DNA from: JBCCMQ01 sp039026235
Lineage (GTDB): Bacteria; Pseudomonadota; Alphaproteobacteria; Rhodobacterales; Rhodobacteraceae
Assembly (NCBI GenBank): GCA_039026235.1
Contig: JBCCMQ010000010.1
Coordinates: 1 to 64,000, forward strand
Reading direction: 5' to 3'
DNA: 64,000 nt
Shown: positions 1 to 8,306 of the stretch, one piece after another
Position numbering within the stretch: the stretch's first letter is position 1
Layout: every line of letters begins with the position of its first letter
Program-made: the position numbers and the translations under genes
The notes under the pieces: generated by a model
Seen by the model: only the letters and a program-made list of their open reading frames with translations
Databases searched by the model: none
Told to the model about the DNA's origin: nothing

Positions 1-221
1 TCTTCGCCAAGCTCCAGCATTTTATCGGGCGTGTCGGCGATGCGAAACAGGGCGTGCGTGGCCTTGTTGACGCCAGCGTCTGTCGCCTGTGCTGAAAGCG
101 CCACCGCGACCAGCAACGTGTAGGCATTGACGTGATTAAGCTCTCCCTTCGGTTCGGCCTCAGCGGCACGGAATCGCGAGAAAATCTCGTGAAGTGTGTG
201 ATAGGGAAGTTGCCTGGCCAT
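1..221 (-). CDS. nth: Endonuclease III (partial, N-terminal 73 residues)
   Basis: Base-excision repair DNA glycosylase/AP lyase for oxidised pyrimidines. Read on the minus strand from the ATG at 221, the 73 visible residues include LSAQATD..VNKAT, which is the hallmark N-terminal helix region of Nth. An in-frame stop 18 codons-bases upstream (240-242) and no other start between fix ATG 221 as the start. The gene runs off the left edge, so the helix-hairpin-helix, catalytic Lys/Asp and the 4Fe-4S cysteines are not visible. It is divergent from an Ada-like alkylation repair gene, so two repair genes share a 110-bp intergenic region. Confidence 0.9.
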   Translation of the reverse strand, partial: MARQLPYHTLHEIFSRFRAAEAEPKGELNHVNAYTLLVAVALSAQATDAGVNKATHALFRIADTPDKMLELGE

Positions 222-331
222 CGGCTCGTGATGCCCCGACTAAAGCATGGCCGCAAGTACGATCCCGCAAGAATCGGATCGTCGCCGGCCTGCGAAAAAG
301 TTAGGTACCTTCGACAACGAAGAGGTGCACC

Positions 332-1189
332 ATGACAGAGCACAAAGAAGGCTATCACTACGGCGTCATGCGCCGTGCGATTGAAATCATCGACCAGGAT
401 GGCGGGCGCCAATTGTCGCTTGAAAGCCTGTCTTCGGCCATGGGGATGAGCGCGGCGCACTTCCAGCGCACGTTCAGCAACTGGGCGGGCGTTTCACCCA
501 AGCGGTTCCAGCAGTATCTGACGCTTGGCCATGCCAAGTCGCTTCTCGATGCGCGTTTCACGACGTTAACGACATCCGACAGTGTCGGACTGTCTGGATC
601 CGGGCGGCTGCACGACCTTTTCGTGACTTGGGAAGCGATGAGCCCGGGCGACTATGGCCGACGCGGGGAAGGTATCGACATCTTCTGGGGATGGTTCGAA
701 AGTCCGTTCGGTCCTGCCTTGGTGATGGGCACGGAAAAGGGGATCTGCGGCATGGGCTTTGCCGGCGAGGTCGGCGAAGAGGCGGCCATGGAAGACCTGA
801 TCGGACGCTGGCCCAAGGCGACGTTCATCGAAGATCCGATGCGCCTGCGTCCCTGGGTTCTGGGCGTCTTCGGCGCGGGCGATCTTACAACGCCAACGCC
901 GCTGTACCTGATTGGCGCCCCGTTCCAGATCAAGGTTTGGGAAGCGCTGATGCGGATACCTTCGGGCCATGTATCGACCTATTCCGAGATTGCTGGCTCC
1001 GTAGGTCACCCAAAGGCGGTCAGGGCTGTGGGAACAGCCGTGGGCCGCAACCCGATAAGCTGGCTAATCCCTTGCCACCGGGCGCTTCGAAAGACCGGCG
1101 GTCTGGGCGGCTATCACTGGGGAATGCCCGTAAAGCGTGCCATGCTGGCCTATGAAGGCGCGCGCAATGACGCCCGCGAAACCGCATAG
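332..1189 (+). CDS. Ada-like methylated-DNA--protein-cysteine methyltransferase with AraC HTH
   Basis: Direct-reversal repair of O6-alkylguanine by transfer of the alkyl group to an enzyme cysteine. The 285-residue protein has an AraC-type HTH at about residues 10-110 and an Ogt/MGMT domain at about 115-275 with the PCHR active site (Cys248) and the GxxxAxGxxxxxNP stretch before it. It lacks the N-terminal zinc domain of full Ada, whose cysteine takes methyl from phosphotriesters and switches Ada into an activator. It may therefore be only a repair enzyme, or sense damage differently. Start ATG 332 has a good Shine-Dalgarno (AAGAGG). Divergent from nth. Confidence 0.88.
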   Translation: MTEHKEGYHYGVMRRAIEIIDQDGGRQLSLESLSSAMGMSAAHFQRTFSNWAGVSPKRFQQYLTLGHAKSLLDARFTTLTTSDSVGLSGSGRLHDLFVTWEAMSPGDYGRRGEGIDIFWGWFESPFGPALVMGTEKGICGMGFAGEVGEEAAMEDLIGRWPKATFIEDPMRLRPWVLGVFGAGDLTTPTPLYLIGAPFQIKVWEALMRIPSGHVSTYSEIAGSVGHPKAVRAVGTAVGRNPISWLIPCHRALRKTGGLGGYHWGMPVKRAMLAYEGARNDARETA

Positions 1190-1388
1190 CAGTCTGGCGC
1201 AGCGACCCAGGCAAACCCGCCCTGCGACCGCAGATATAGCGCATCGCCATATACCTATCGTTTAGGCATTAAAGCGCTTGTCAGCGCATAACATCGGCCT
1301 CGTCATTCGATAACAGACCCGAACCTGCTAGTGATCCGTCCAGGGGGATGCATGCGCTATGACCGCGCACCAACCAGACGAGGATAAC

Positions 1389-2054
1389 ATGGCAAGAAAC
1401 TGGAAAATACCGGCTGCCGGCGTAATGAGTGCAACCATACTCCTAGGCGCCTGCACAAACCCACAGATCTTTGACCCTTCGGTCGATCCGAACGCCCGTG
1501 CCAAAGAAAGCGCGCTCGCGGGCGCCTTGATCGGCGGCGTCGGCGGCCTGATCGATGGCGACGGGGATCCGAAGAATATCATTATCGGCGCAGCTGGCGG
1601 AGCGGCGATCGGTGGCGTTGTCGGCAGCGTTCTCGACCAACAGGCAGCCGATCTGCGCCAGAGCATCCAAAGCGATCAGATCGACGTGGTGAACACTGGC
1701 CAAGAACTGGTTGTCACCATGCCGCAGGACATTCTGTTTGCCTTTGACAGTGATCGGTTGAGCAGTACGTTGCAGCGCGATCTTGGTGCGGTCGCGTCCA
1801 ATCTGAACGCCTATCCCGACAGCAACGTGCTTGTCTTCGGTCACACGGACAATGTGGGGTCTGCCTCCTATAACTACGACCTGTCCCAAAGGCGCGCGAA
1901 CAGCGTCACAGGCGTTCTAAGAACCAACGGTGTATCCTCAGGTCGCCTGCGCGCCATCGGCCAGGGCGAAGATCAACCGGTGGCTTCAAACCTGAACGAT
2001 GCTGGCCGGGCTCAGAACCGGCGTGTCGAGATTGTCATTCGCCCCTACACCTAG
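1389..2054 (+). CDS. OmpA-family lipoprotein with glycine zipper (YiaD-like)
   Basis: Predicted outer-membrane lipoprotein anchoring the envelope to peptidoglycan. I chose ATG 1389 (221 aa) because it follows AGGA and gives a clean lipoprotein signal ending in a lipobox LGAC (Cys about residue 22); an in-frame ATG at 1359 would place a charged tail before the signal. A glycine-zipper segment (GGVGG..GAAGGAAIGGVVG, residues about 45-80) precedes a C-terminal OmpA domain with FAFDSD, the HTDNVG diaminopimelate-binding region and NRRVEI. It has no obvious operon partner and is closed by the terminator at 2081. Confidence 0.9.
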   Translation: MARNWKIPAAGVMSATILLGACTNPQIFDPSVDPNARAKESALAGALIGGVGGLIDGDGDPKNIIIGAAGGAAIGGVVGSVLDQQAADLRQSIQSDQIDVVNTGQELVVTMPQDILFAFDSDRLSSTLQRDLGAVASNLNAYPDSNVLVFGHTDNVGSASYNYDLSQRRANSVTGVLRTNGVSSGRLRAIGQGEDQPVASNLNDAGRAQNRRVEIVIRPYT

Positions 2055-2080
2055 GCGCGCTGCAACACTCACGGGGAAAG

Positions 2081-2106
2081 GGCCGCGTCGTACGCGGCCT
2101 TTTTTC
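2081..2106 (+). terminator. Rho-independent terminator after the OmpA lipoprotein
   Basis: A perfect 8-bp GC-rich stem (GGCCGCGT 2081-2088 with ACGCGGCC 2092-2099) around a 3-base loop is followed directly by six T residues (2100-2105). It lies 26 bases after the lipoprotein stop and before the GntR gene. Confidence 0.9.
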
Positions 2107-2157
2107 TTGAGTGACGCTTTGCGTGGAAATATGTTTGCCGGGCTGCCTGGAAAACAC

Positions 2158-2925
2158 ATGCCCTTCGAACGCGTCCATCCCGAAAAACTGTCTCAGTCGG
2201 TGGTTCGTCAGATTGAACTGCTGATCCTGCGCGGCATCCTGAGACCCGGCGAGCGCCTGCCTGCCGAACGCGAGCTGAGCGAAAAACTGGGCGTGTCGCG
2301 CCCGTCGCTGCGCGAAGCGCTGGCCGATCTGCAGGACAGAGGTCTTCTCGTCAGCCGCGCCGGCGCCGGTGTCTTCGTCGCTGAGGTCCTGAACGCGGCC
2401 TTTTCGGACGCGCTGGTGCAGCTTTTTGCGTCCCACGACGAAGCGGTGTTTGACTACATCCGTTTTCGCCGTGACCTTGAAGGGCTGGCGGCAGAGCGGG
2501 CGGCAAAGCGCGCTTCCGATACCGACCTGCAGGTCATCGGCGCGATCTTTGGAAAGATGGAAGACGCTCAAAGCAAACGAAACCCGGCGGAAGAGGCACG
2601 GCTCGATGCCGAATTTCACCTGGCCATCATCGAAGCCAGCCACAATGTGATCATGCTGCACACGATGCGGGCCATGTTCGATCTTTTGCGCACGGGTGTC
2701 TTCTACAACCGGCAGATCATGTTCAAACAGCGGACCCGACGCAGCGCGTTGTTGGATCAGCACCGGGCGATCAACGATGCGCTTCAGGCGCGCGCCCCGG
2801 CAAAAGCACGGGCTGCGGTTGAGACACATCTGGATTTCGTCGAACAGGCGCTGAGCGACCATAAAACGTCCGAACGCAATGAATTGATCGCACAGAAACG
2901 GTTGTCCAAGGAAACATCGCGGTAG
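2158..2925 (+). CDS. GntR-family transcriptional regulator, FadR/FCD subfamily
   Basis: DNA-binding regulator of a carbon-metabolism gene. It has an N-terminal winged HTH (LRPGERLPAERELSEKLGVSR, split around residues 25-45) and a C-terminal all-helical FCD ligand domain carrying the usual metal-site pattern (D.EFH..I, then histidines near 185 and 205-235). ATG 2158 gives 255 residues, normal for the family and starting just before the HTH; an ATG at 2131 adds nine residues, and open frame further upstream overlaps the lipoprotein and terminator and is unlikely. The regulated gene is not evident: downstream lies the convergent F0 operon. The ligand (lactate, pyruvate or glycolate type) cannot be told from sequence. 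Confidence 0.85.
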   Translation: MPFERVHPEKLSQSVVRQIELLILRGILRPGERLPAERELSEKLGVSRPSLREALADLQDRGLLVSRAGAGVFVAEVLNAAFSDALVQLFASHDEAVFDYIRFRRDLEGLAAERAAKRASDTDLQVIGAIFGKMEDAQSKRNPAEEARLDAEFHLAIIEASHNVIMLHTMRAMFDLLRTGVFYNRQIMFKQRTRRSALLDQHRAINDALQARAPAKARAAVETHLDFVEQALSDHKTSERNELIAQKRLSKETSR

Positions 2926-3019
2926 AGCGATGGGCGGTGCTGTCCCGCTGACCTAAACGACTTTGAGAACTTGTAGCGCCCGTTCGCTTGGCCACTCATT
3001 TGTGACCAGGCCAGATCAC

Positions 3020-3580
3020 TCAGTGAAGCTTGGCAGCAACCTCTGATATCGCCGCATCGGTCAGCGCTGACGCCTCTGCCTCGCCCATTTTCGCTGAAAT
3101 CAGCGTCCCGGCGGCCGCGATCGCGATTTCAACTGCACGGTCACGCACTTCCTTCACGGCGGCAGTTTCGGCGGATGCAATCTGATCTTCGGCGGCCTTG
3201 ATGCGCCGCGCGATGCTTTCCTGCAGATCTTCCTTGGCGCGTTGGGCCGCGATCTCGGCCTCTTCCTTGGCTTGGGCAACGATACGGCCTGCGTGCTCTT
3301 CAACTTCGCGGGCCTTACGTTCGTAGGAGGCCAGAAGTGACTGGGCCTCGTCCCGCAAAGCGCGGGCTTCGCCGAGTTCACGCTCAATGCCTTCGGCGCG
3401 CTTGTCGAGCATGCCCATCAACATGCCGGGCACCTTGAAATAGATCAAAATGCCCGCGAACAGCACAAAGGCGATCGTGACCACGAAATCCGAGTTGCTG
3501 AGCGAAAAGAAGGGGCCGGTCGCCGCAAGGGCCGGTGTGGCCGCGACCGCAGACAGAAAAACAAGTGCCGTGCGAAGCAT
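3020..3580 (-). CDS. atpF: F0F1 ATP synthase subunit b
   Basis: Peripheral stalk subunit of the F0 sector, holding F1 alpha3beta3 against the membrane motor. At 186 residues it has a hydrophobic membrane segment at about 30-50 (FVVTIAFVLFAGILIYF), a GMLDKRAEGI motif and a long charged coiled coil. The extreme N-terminus (MLRTALVFLSAVAATPALA) looks like a Sec signal peptide in front of the true anchor, which I recall as common for this subunit in the family. It is the last gene of the minus-strand F0 operon, 4 bp after b'. Confidence 0.96.
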   Translation of the reverse strand: MLRTALVFLSAVAATPALAATGPFFSLSNSDFVVTIAFVLFAGILIYFKVPGMLMGMLDKRAEGIERELGEARALRDEAQSLLASYERKAREVEEHAGRIVAQAKEEAEIAAQRAKEDLQESIARRIKAAEDQIASAETAAVKEVRDRAVEIAIAAAGTLISAKMGEAEASALTDAAISEVAAKLH

Positions 3581-3584
3581 TCGA

Positions 3585-4106
3585 CTATCCTTTCAGCCGC
3601 GCTGAGATTTCAGCGTCAATGGCCGGGGCATCTGCCTTGCCGCCCACCGCGGCGACAACCTCGCCTGTGATTTCGGTGGAAACGCTGCGGATACTGTCCA
3701 AAGCACTTGCGCGAATGTCGGCAATCGCTTTCTCGGATTCAGCCGTTCTTGCAGCGATTTCAGCGTCGGCTTCAGCCGTGGCCGCGTCCAGTTCTTTTCG
3801 GATCTCGGCACGGGTCGCGTCAGCGATCTTCTGCGCCTCGGCCCGCGCATCTGCCAGTGCCTTGTCATAGGCGGCTTCGGCGTCTTTGGCCTTTTGCTTC
3901 AGGTCCTCTGCCGCCGCGATGTCGTTGGTGATCGACCCCGACCTTTCGGCCAGAACGGCGCTGATGCGCGGCAATGCCAGACGTGACAGCACAAGATAGA
4001 TCACCAAGAGCGTTACGACGAGCCAGAAGATCTGGTTCGGAAAGGTCGAGAAATCAAGCTGCGGCATGCCCGCTTCGATTTCCTCTGCAACCGTTTCAGT
4101 GGCCAT
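3585..4106 (-). CDS. atpX: F0F1 ATP synthase subunit b'
   Basis: Second peripheral stalk subunit, found in photosynthetic bacteria and many alphaproteobacteria, where b and b' form a heterodimer. The 173 residues contain one membrane helix (FPNQIFWLVVTLLVIYLVL, about 22-40), then an Ala/Glu/Lys-rich coiled coil. It lies directly upstream of atpF. It is separated from atpE by 77 bp that hold a strong hairpin (4132-4158). Confidence 0.95.
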   Translation of the reverse strand: MATETVAEEIEAGMPQLDFSTFPNQIFWLVVTLLVIYLVLSRLALPRISAVLAERSGSITNDIAAAEDLKQKAKDAEAAYDKALADARAEAQKIADATRAEIRKELDAATAEADAEIAARTAESEKAIADIRASALDSIRSVSTEITGEVVAAVGGKADAPAIDAEISARLKG

Positions 4107-4131
4107 GGGTTCGCCTCAGACGCTGGTTGGA

Positions 4132-4158
4132 CTTCTGGGCGCAATTTGCGCCCGGAAG
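4132..4158 (-). promoter_or_regulatory. Intercistronic hairpin between atpE and the b' gene
   Basis: GGGCGCAA (4137-4144) and TTGCGCCC (4146-4153) form a perfect 8-bp inverted repeat, extended by CTTC/GAAG (4132-4135, 4155-4158) across one mismatch. In the minus-strand transcript it falls after the atpE stop and before the b' start. No T tract follows on either side, so it is more likely an RNA stabilising or partial termination element than a full terminator. This would fit the need for many c subunits per b/b' pair. Confidence 0.55.
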
Positions 4159-4183
4159 ATGTAAGGAGTGTAAGCTGCCTGTC

Positions 4184-4420
4184 TTAGACCGCAAACATCA
4201 GGAGCAGAGCGACCAGGAACGAGAAGATACCCAGCGCTTCGGCAAAGGCGATGCCGATAAACAGCGTGGCGGTCTGATCGCCTGCGGCTGACGGGTTGCG
4301 CAAGGCGCCTGCCAGAAAGTTGCCGGCCACATGGCCCACACCGATCGCCGCCGCGCCCGACCCGATGGCGGCAAGGCCCGCGCCGATGAATTGACCCATT
4401 TGTGCGATATCGCCTTCCAT
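4184..4420 (-). CDS. atpE: F0F1 ATP synthase subunit c
   Basis: Proton-translocating rotor ring subunit. It has 78 residues with two hydrophobic hairpin helices, the polar loop RNPSAA (about 41-46), a glycine-rich first helix (GAGLAAIGSGAAAIGVG), and the essential carboxylate Glu61 in FAEALGIF. No sodium-binding signature is obvious, so proton coupling is expected. It sits between atpB and b' in the F0 operon. Confidence 0.97.
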   Translation of the reverse strand: MEGDIAQMGQFIGAGLAAIGSGAAAIGVGHVAGNFLAGALRNPSAAGDQTATLFIGIAFAEALGIFSFLVALLLMFAV

Positions 4421-4459
4421 GTCCCTTACTCCTTACGGTTGGAAGCTCAATGTTCTGAT

Positions 4460-5209
4460 TTAGTGATGCGGGTGAAGCGCGTCCCTGAGATAGACGCACG
4501 TCAGAATTGTAAAGACATAGGCCTGGATAAAGGACACCAGCACCTCAAGCGCGTAGATCCCGACCATGCCCAGTATTGCAACCGGCGCGACCCAGGTCAC
4601 AGCGGCGAAGCCGGCGAAGACCTTCAGCACGGCGTGTCCGGCCATAATGTTGCCTGCCAGACGGATCGAGTGACTGACCGGACGCACAAAGTACGAAATC
4701 AGCTCGATCACCGCCAGCACGGGCCGCAACAGCAATGGCGCTGAACTGACCCAAAAGAGCGACAGGAACGACGCGCCGTTCTTGACGAAGCCCAGCACCG
4801 TGACGGCCAGGAACACCCCAAAGCCCAGAACAGCAGTGACCGCGATGTGACTGGTGGTGGTGAAGCTCATTGGAATAAGACCAAGAAAATTCGCCATGAC
4901 GATGAACAGAAACAGCGTCATGATGTAGGGGAAATAGGCCAGGCCGTCCTTGCCGGTGACATCTTCGACCATCTTGTGCACAAAGCCGTAGGCGAGTTCG
5001 CCCACTGACTGCGCCCGCGACGGTATGATCGCGCGTCCACGTGTCCCAACGACCATCATCAAAACCATGGCGGCCACGGCCAGGGCCATCCAAAGCGTCA
5101 CATTGGTGATCGTATACCACAGGACAGGGCCATCACCGAATAGCGGCTTCACGATGAACTGATCCATCGGGTGGATCGCTAGACCGCCGTCTTCTGCCTT
5201 ATTCGCCAT
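4460..5209 (-). CDS. atpB: F0F1 ATP synthase subunit a
   Basis: Stator channel subunit that feeds protons to the c ring. The 249 residues form several hydrophobic helices and carry the essential arginine in SHSIRLAGN (about residues 173-181) and the terminal helix with conserved Gln (SFIQAYVF). Its start overlaps the end of atpI by 11 bp, which suggests translational coupling. Downstream atpE follows after 39 bp. Confidence 0.97.
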   Translation of the reverse strand: MANKAEDGGLAIHPMDQFIVKPLFGDGPVLWYTITNVTLWMALAVAAMVLMMVVGTRGRAIIPSRAQSVGELAYGFVHKMVEDVTGKDGLAYFPYIMTLFLFIVMANFLGLIPMSFTTTSHIAVTAVLGFGVFLAVTVLGFVKNGASFLSLFWVSSAPLLLRPVLAVIELISYFVRPVSHSIRLAGNIMAGHAVLKVFAGFAAVTWVAPVAILGMVGIYALEVLVSFIQAYVFTILTCVYLRDALHPHH

Positions 5210-5540
5210 CGCTTTCTTCCCCTGGGCGGCCTGAGGCCGCGTTGGTCTTTCCAGCCTGGACCTCTTTCGCGGTGCGCATCATCGTCTGGACGCCCGCCGC
5301 GAGGCCGAGAAACGTAAATATGACAAGGAAAATCGGGATAGTCCCAAACAGGGTATCCAGCCCGTATCCCATGCCAAAACCGATCAAAAGACCGGCCACC
5401 AGTTCAATCACCATCCGCCAGGCAAGCTGCGCCTGGCTGTAGTGTTCACCATCGTGGGCAGCGGGCTTTTCCGGCGCCTTGGCCGCCGCAATCCGTGCTT
5501 CCAAGTCGTTCAGCCTGTCCTTGTCAGACGTGGCGGCCAC
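5199..5540 (-). CDS. atpI: ATP synthase accessory protein AtpI
   Basis: Small membrane protein leading the F0 operon, associated with c-ring assembly and magnesium uptake. I take the GTG at 5540 (113 aa) because AAGGGGGAAG sits at ideal spacing before it and the sequence then reads like the family (AATSDKDRLNDLEARI, charged coil, then GLLIGFGMGYGLD.LFGT, two membrane helices). An ATG at 5606 is in frame but would add a proline-rich unrelated stretch. First gene of the operon. Confidence 0.9.
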   Translation of the reverse strand: MAATSDKDRLNDLEARIAAAKAPEKPAAHDGEHYSQAQLAWRMVIELVAGLLIGFGMGYGLDTLFGTIPIFLVIFTFLGLAAGVQTMMRTAKEVQAGKTNAASGRPGEESDGE

Positions 5541-5628
5541 GCGCTTCCCCCTTGGCGAAGTCGGGGCGAACCTAGGCAGAGGCGCAGCGGGAGTCAACGG
5601 ACACAATTCCCCCGGAATGAAAGATCTA

Positions 5629-5657
5629 GTATTATGATTTTATTATATTATTCACAA
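5629..5657 (-). promoter_or_regulatory. Possible promoter of the F0 ATP synthase operon
   Basis: In an AT-rich patch upstream of atpI the minus strand reads TTGTGA (5657-5652), a 17-base spacer, then TAATAC (5634-5629). A perfect TATAAT is also present within the spacer. The patch stands out from the GC-rich surroundings, but the exact -10 cannot be decided by eye and it could also serve the divergent ArsR gene. Confidence 0.35.
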
Positions 5658-5713
5658 TCGTCTTTGTGTGGCACGCCCGATCCCGAACCAACCGCCCGCG
5701 CAACCAAATTCAA

Positions 5714-5732
5714 CCAATCGGTTGACGATTGG
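5714..5732. promoter_or_regulatory. Palindrome upstream of the ArsR gene (candidate operator)
   Basis: CCAATCG (5714-5720), spacer GTTGA, CGATTGG (5726-5732): a perfect 7-bp inverted repeat 25 bases before the ArsR start codon. Spacing and size fit an ArsR dimer site and suggest autoregulation; the same site could also affect the divergent F0 operon. Binding is inferred. Confidence 0.5.
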
Positions 5733-5756
5733 GCACCTCACGGGCAGTGAGTTCGC

Positions 5757-6116
5757 ATGAACACCTCGCTCGATGCCGTATTTTCCGCGCTTGCCGATCC
5801 CACGCGGCGCGCCATCCTGACAATGCTTTTGGAAGACGACATGGCGGTCACCGATGTGGCAGAGCCGTTCGAAATGTCTTTGGCGGCAATATCAAAGCAC
5901 CTTGGCATCCTGACCCGGGCCGGTCTGGTCAACCAGGAAAAGCGCGGCCGGGTGAAATGGTGCAAACTGGAACCTAATGCGCTGAAGGAAACATCGGTCT
6001 GGATGCAATCGTTCGGGCAGTTTGAACCAGTCAACCTTGAGGCATTCGAGCGTTTTCTGGAAAATGAACTGGGCGCGGATCCCGGCCCCCACGAGCCACA
6101 CGCTGCCCGGCCCTAG
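5757..6116 (+). CDS. ArsR-family helix-turn-helix regulator
   Basis: Small (119 aa) winged-helix repressor: ALADPTRRAILTML at the start, recognition helix region MSLAAISKHLGILTRAGLV (about 40-58), then wing residues (EKRGRVKWCKL). The ELCVCDL metal-binding motif of ArsR/SmtB metal sensors is absent and only one cysteine (in KWCKL) is present, so it is probably not a metal sensor. Relatives of this type are often paired with an SRPBCC/AHSA1 gene; none follows here, as the next gene is a convergent LysR. Confidence 0.85.
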   Translation: MNTSLDAVFSALADPTRRAILTMLLEDDMAVTDVAEPFEMSLAAISKHLGILTRAGLVNQEKRGRVKWCKLEPNALKETSVWMQSFGQFEPVNLEAFERFLENELGADPGPHEPHAARP

Positions 6117-6125
6117 GCCCGATCC

Positions 6126-7025
6126 CTAGCGCAATCCCCAAGATTGATCCCAACCTTTGGCTTCCTGCTTCAGGAACTTGAGGAACGATTGAACTTTTGC
6201 GGTTCTGTGCAAATCCACATGGGTGACCAGCCAAAGTGGTGAAGACCACTCATCGCGCGGAGCCATCACTTGTTTTAGGTCCGGATACTGCGGGCCTTCC
6301 CAGACCGGCGCAAATCCGATGCCCGCGCCGTGGAGCACTGCATCAAGCAGGCTGCGCGCCTCGGTCCCGCGAAACACAATCCGCTCCGACGGCACGTTCT
6401 TGTTCAGCCACTGATAGAAGGGCGCGCGCGTTTCCTTCATGTCGTGGCCTACGAAATAGTGGTTCTTCAGGTCTTCATCATCGGTCGGGATACCGTTGCG
6501 GTCGATGTAGTCCTGGGTTGCGTAAAGGCCGTAGCGCTGACGAATGAAGGGTTGAACAACATTGTCCGGCTGATCCGGCGCGGACCCGGCGCGCACGGCA
6601 ACATGCGCCTCGCCGTATTCAAGCCGGAACACCCGATCACCCGTCAGATAGCGCACGATGACTTCCGGATGCTCTTGCTGGAAGCGTGTCAGAATGGGCG
6701 CCAACAGCTGGGAATGAAAGGACAGGGACGTCACCACGAGATCGCCAGAGACAGTATTCCCCCTGCCCCGCAGGCGCCCGGCCAGTTGAGTGAACTGGTC
6801 GTCGGTCGTGCGTGCAATCTGCAAAAGATCCTCACCGGCCTCGGTCGAGGTATATCCACGGGCGTGGCGCTGGAAGAGCTTGGTTCCAAGGCGCGCCTCC
6901 AAGGCATCGATATGGCGGATGACGGTCGCGTGGTGCACGCCCAGCGCTTCGGCTGCGCCGGATACGGTCCCGAGTTTAGCGACGTGATAGGCGGTTTTGA
7001 CCTCATCCCAGTTGTCGAGCGACAT
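6126..7025 (-). CDS. LysR-family transcriptional regulator
   Basis: 299-residue regulator with an N-terminal winged HTH (VSGAAEALGVHHATVIRHIDALEARLG, in two parts about residues 20-46) and a C-terminal periplasmic-binding-like effector domain. ATG 7025 is the natural start; an upstream in-frame ATG at 7139 adds an unrelated Arg/Cys-rich stretch. It stands alone between the ArsR and dehydrogenase genes, so its target and inducer are not evident. Confidence 0.85.
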   Translation of the reverse strand: MSLDNWDEVKTAYHVAKLGTVSGAAEALGVHHATVIRHIDALEARLGTKLFQRHARGYTSTEAGEDLLQIARTTDDQFTQLAGRLRGRGNTVSGDLVVTSLSFHSQLLAPILTRFQQEHPEVIVRYLTGDRVFRLEYGEAHVAVRAGSAPDQPDNVVQPFIRQRYGLYATQDYIDRNGIPTDDEDLKNHYFVGHDMKETRAPFYQWLNKNVPSERIVFRGTEARSLLDAVLHGAGIGFAPVWEGPQYPDLKQVMAPRDEWSSPLWLVTHVDLHRTAKVQSFLKFLKQEAKGWDQSWGLR

Positions 7026-7184
7026 TGTTGTTTTTCCTGCTGCAGAAACCTGTTCCGGAAAACGCCGGCGGACTTGGCTCAAATGACAGCACGCGCGCCG
7101 GCACCAGGCCATGGCCGCAGATATAGTTCTGCACGGCAAGGATTTTCAATATGCGCAGTCTGTCCTTAGGGAATGGGCGACAGC

Positions 7185-8234
7185 TTAGGCGGCAGACGAC
7201 AAAAGCACGCGGGCCACGATTGCTTCGGCTAGAGCCGCGGGTGGCACATTCTTCCGCGCGGCCTCTCGCAGAATTCCATCCAAGGTGGTTTCGAGAACGG
7301 ACAGCTTATCGGCCACGAAACGCGCGCGATCATCCACACGCAGTATTTCGGCGGCGACGTTTATGATGCCGCCCGCGTTCAGAACAAAGTCCGGCACATA
7401 AAGCACGTTGCGCGCTGCCAAACGCGCGGCGTCTGCGTCTTCGGACAATTGGTTGTTCGCAGCACCCGCAACGATCCCTGCAGTCAGTTTTGGGATTGTG
7501 GTCTTGTTCAGAACGCCGCCGATGGCGCAGGGCACGAAGATCTCGACCGGGGCCTCGAGCAGGTTTGCGCCATCCGTAGCCACCGCACGAAAGCGATTTA
7601 CAGCCTCTGCGACGCGCTTAAGATCCAAATCACTTATCCAAAGCCCGACACCGGCATCGGCCAAAAGTTGGCAAAGATGCATACCGACATGTCCAAGCCC
7701 CTGAACCGCCACGCTGAGGCCGCCAAGATCAGAGGTTCCCAGCTGGTGACGTGCAGCAATTCGAATGCCCCGAAAAACGCCCTCTGCGGTAACGGGAGAC
7801 GGATCGCCGCTTGCGAACTTGCCTCCGGGCAGTCCGGCCACAAACGGCGTCGCCTCGGAAAGCGTCACCATGTCTTTTGGCGTCATGCCCATGTCTTCAG
7901 CCGTCCAGTAGCGGCCTTCAAGCCCATCGATTGCGCGGCCCATGGCATGGAGAAGAGCGGGTGATTTGTCCCTTGCCGGGTCACCCATCAAAACGGCCTT
8001 GCCGCCACCAAGCGGAAGGCCGGCAGCGGCGTTCTTAAAGGTCATGCCCCGCGACAGACGAAGCGCATCCTCCAATGCGTCGGCCTCGGAGTCGTAGGCC
8101 CGCATCCTGAGCCCGCCCGCCGCAGGACCAAGCCGTGTGGAATGGATCGCGATGAAGCCCCGAGCTCCGCTCGCGGTGTCTTCGATACGATAGACCGCTT
8201 CGTGGTCCGGAGCCGTTGCACGGGTTACCAACAT
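7185..8234 (-). CDS. Leu/Val/Phe dehydrogenase (Glu/Leu/Phe/Val dehydrogenase family)
   Basis: NAD-dependent oxidative deamination of a branched-chain or aromatic amino acid to its 2-oxo acid. The 349 residues show the substrate domain with catalytic lysine in LPLGGGKAV (about Lys80) and MTPKDM, then a Rossmann domain (VQGLGHVG) and VPDFVLNAGG near the C-terminus. ATG 8234 has GAGGA seven bases upstream and is preferred to ATG 8273. It is divergent from an Lrp/AsnC gene, the arrangement expected for amino-acid-responsive control. Which amino acid is preferred cannot be told. Confidence 0.88.
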   Translation of the reverse strand: MLVTRATAPDHEAVYRIEDTASGARGFIAIHSTRLGPAAGGLRMRAYDSEADALEDALRLSRGMTFKNAAAGLPLGGGKAVLMGDPARDKSPALLHAMGRAIDGLEGRYWTAEDMGMTPKDMVTLSEATPFVAGLPGGKFASGDPSPVTAEGVFRGIRIAARHQLGTSDLGGLSVAVQGLGHVGMHLCQLLADAGVGLWISDLDLKRVAEAVNRFRAVATDGANLLEAPVEIFVPCAIGGVLNKTTIPKLTAGIVAGAANNQLSEDADAARLAARNVLYVPDFVLNAGGIINVAAEILRVDDRARFVADKLSVLETTLDGILREAARKNVPPAALAEAIVARVLLSSAA

Positions 8235-8306
8235 GGAAGATCCTCGATCAATTAAAGACGAAGGATCCCACATAAAGCGTAGAGTTTATCTGCAAAATTC
8301 ACTACT

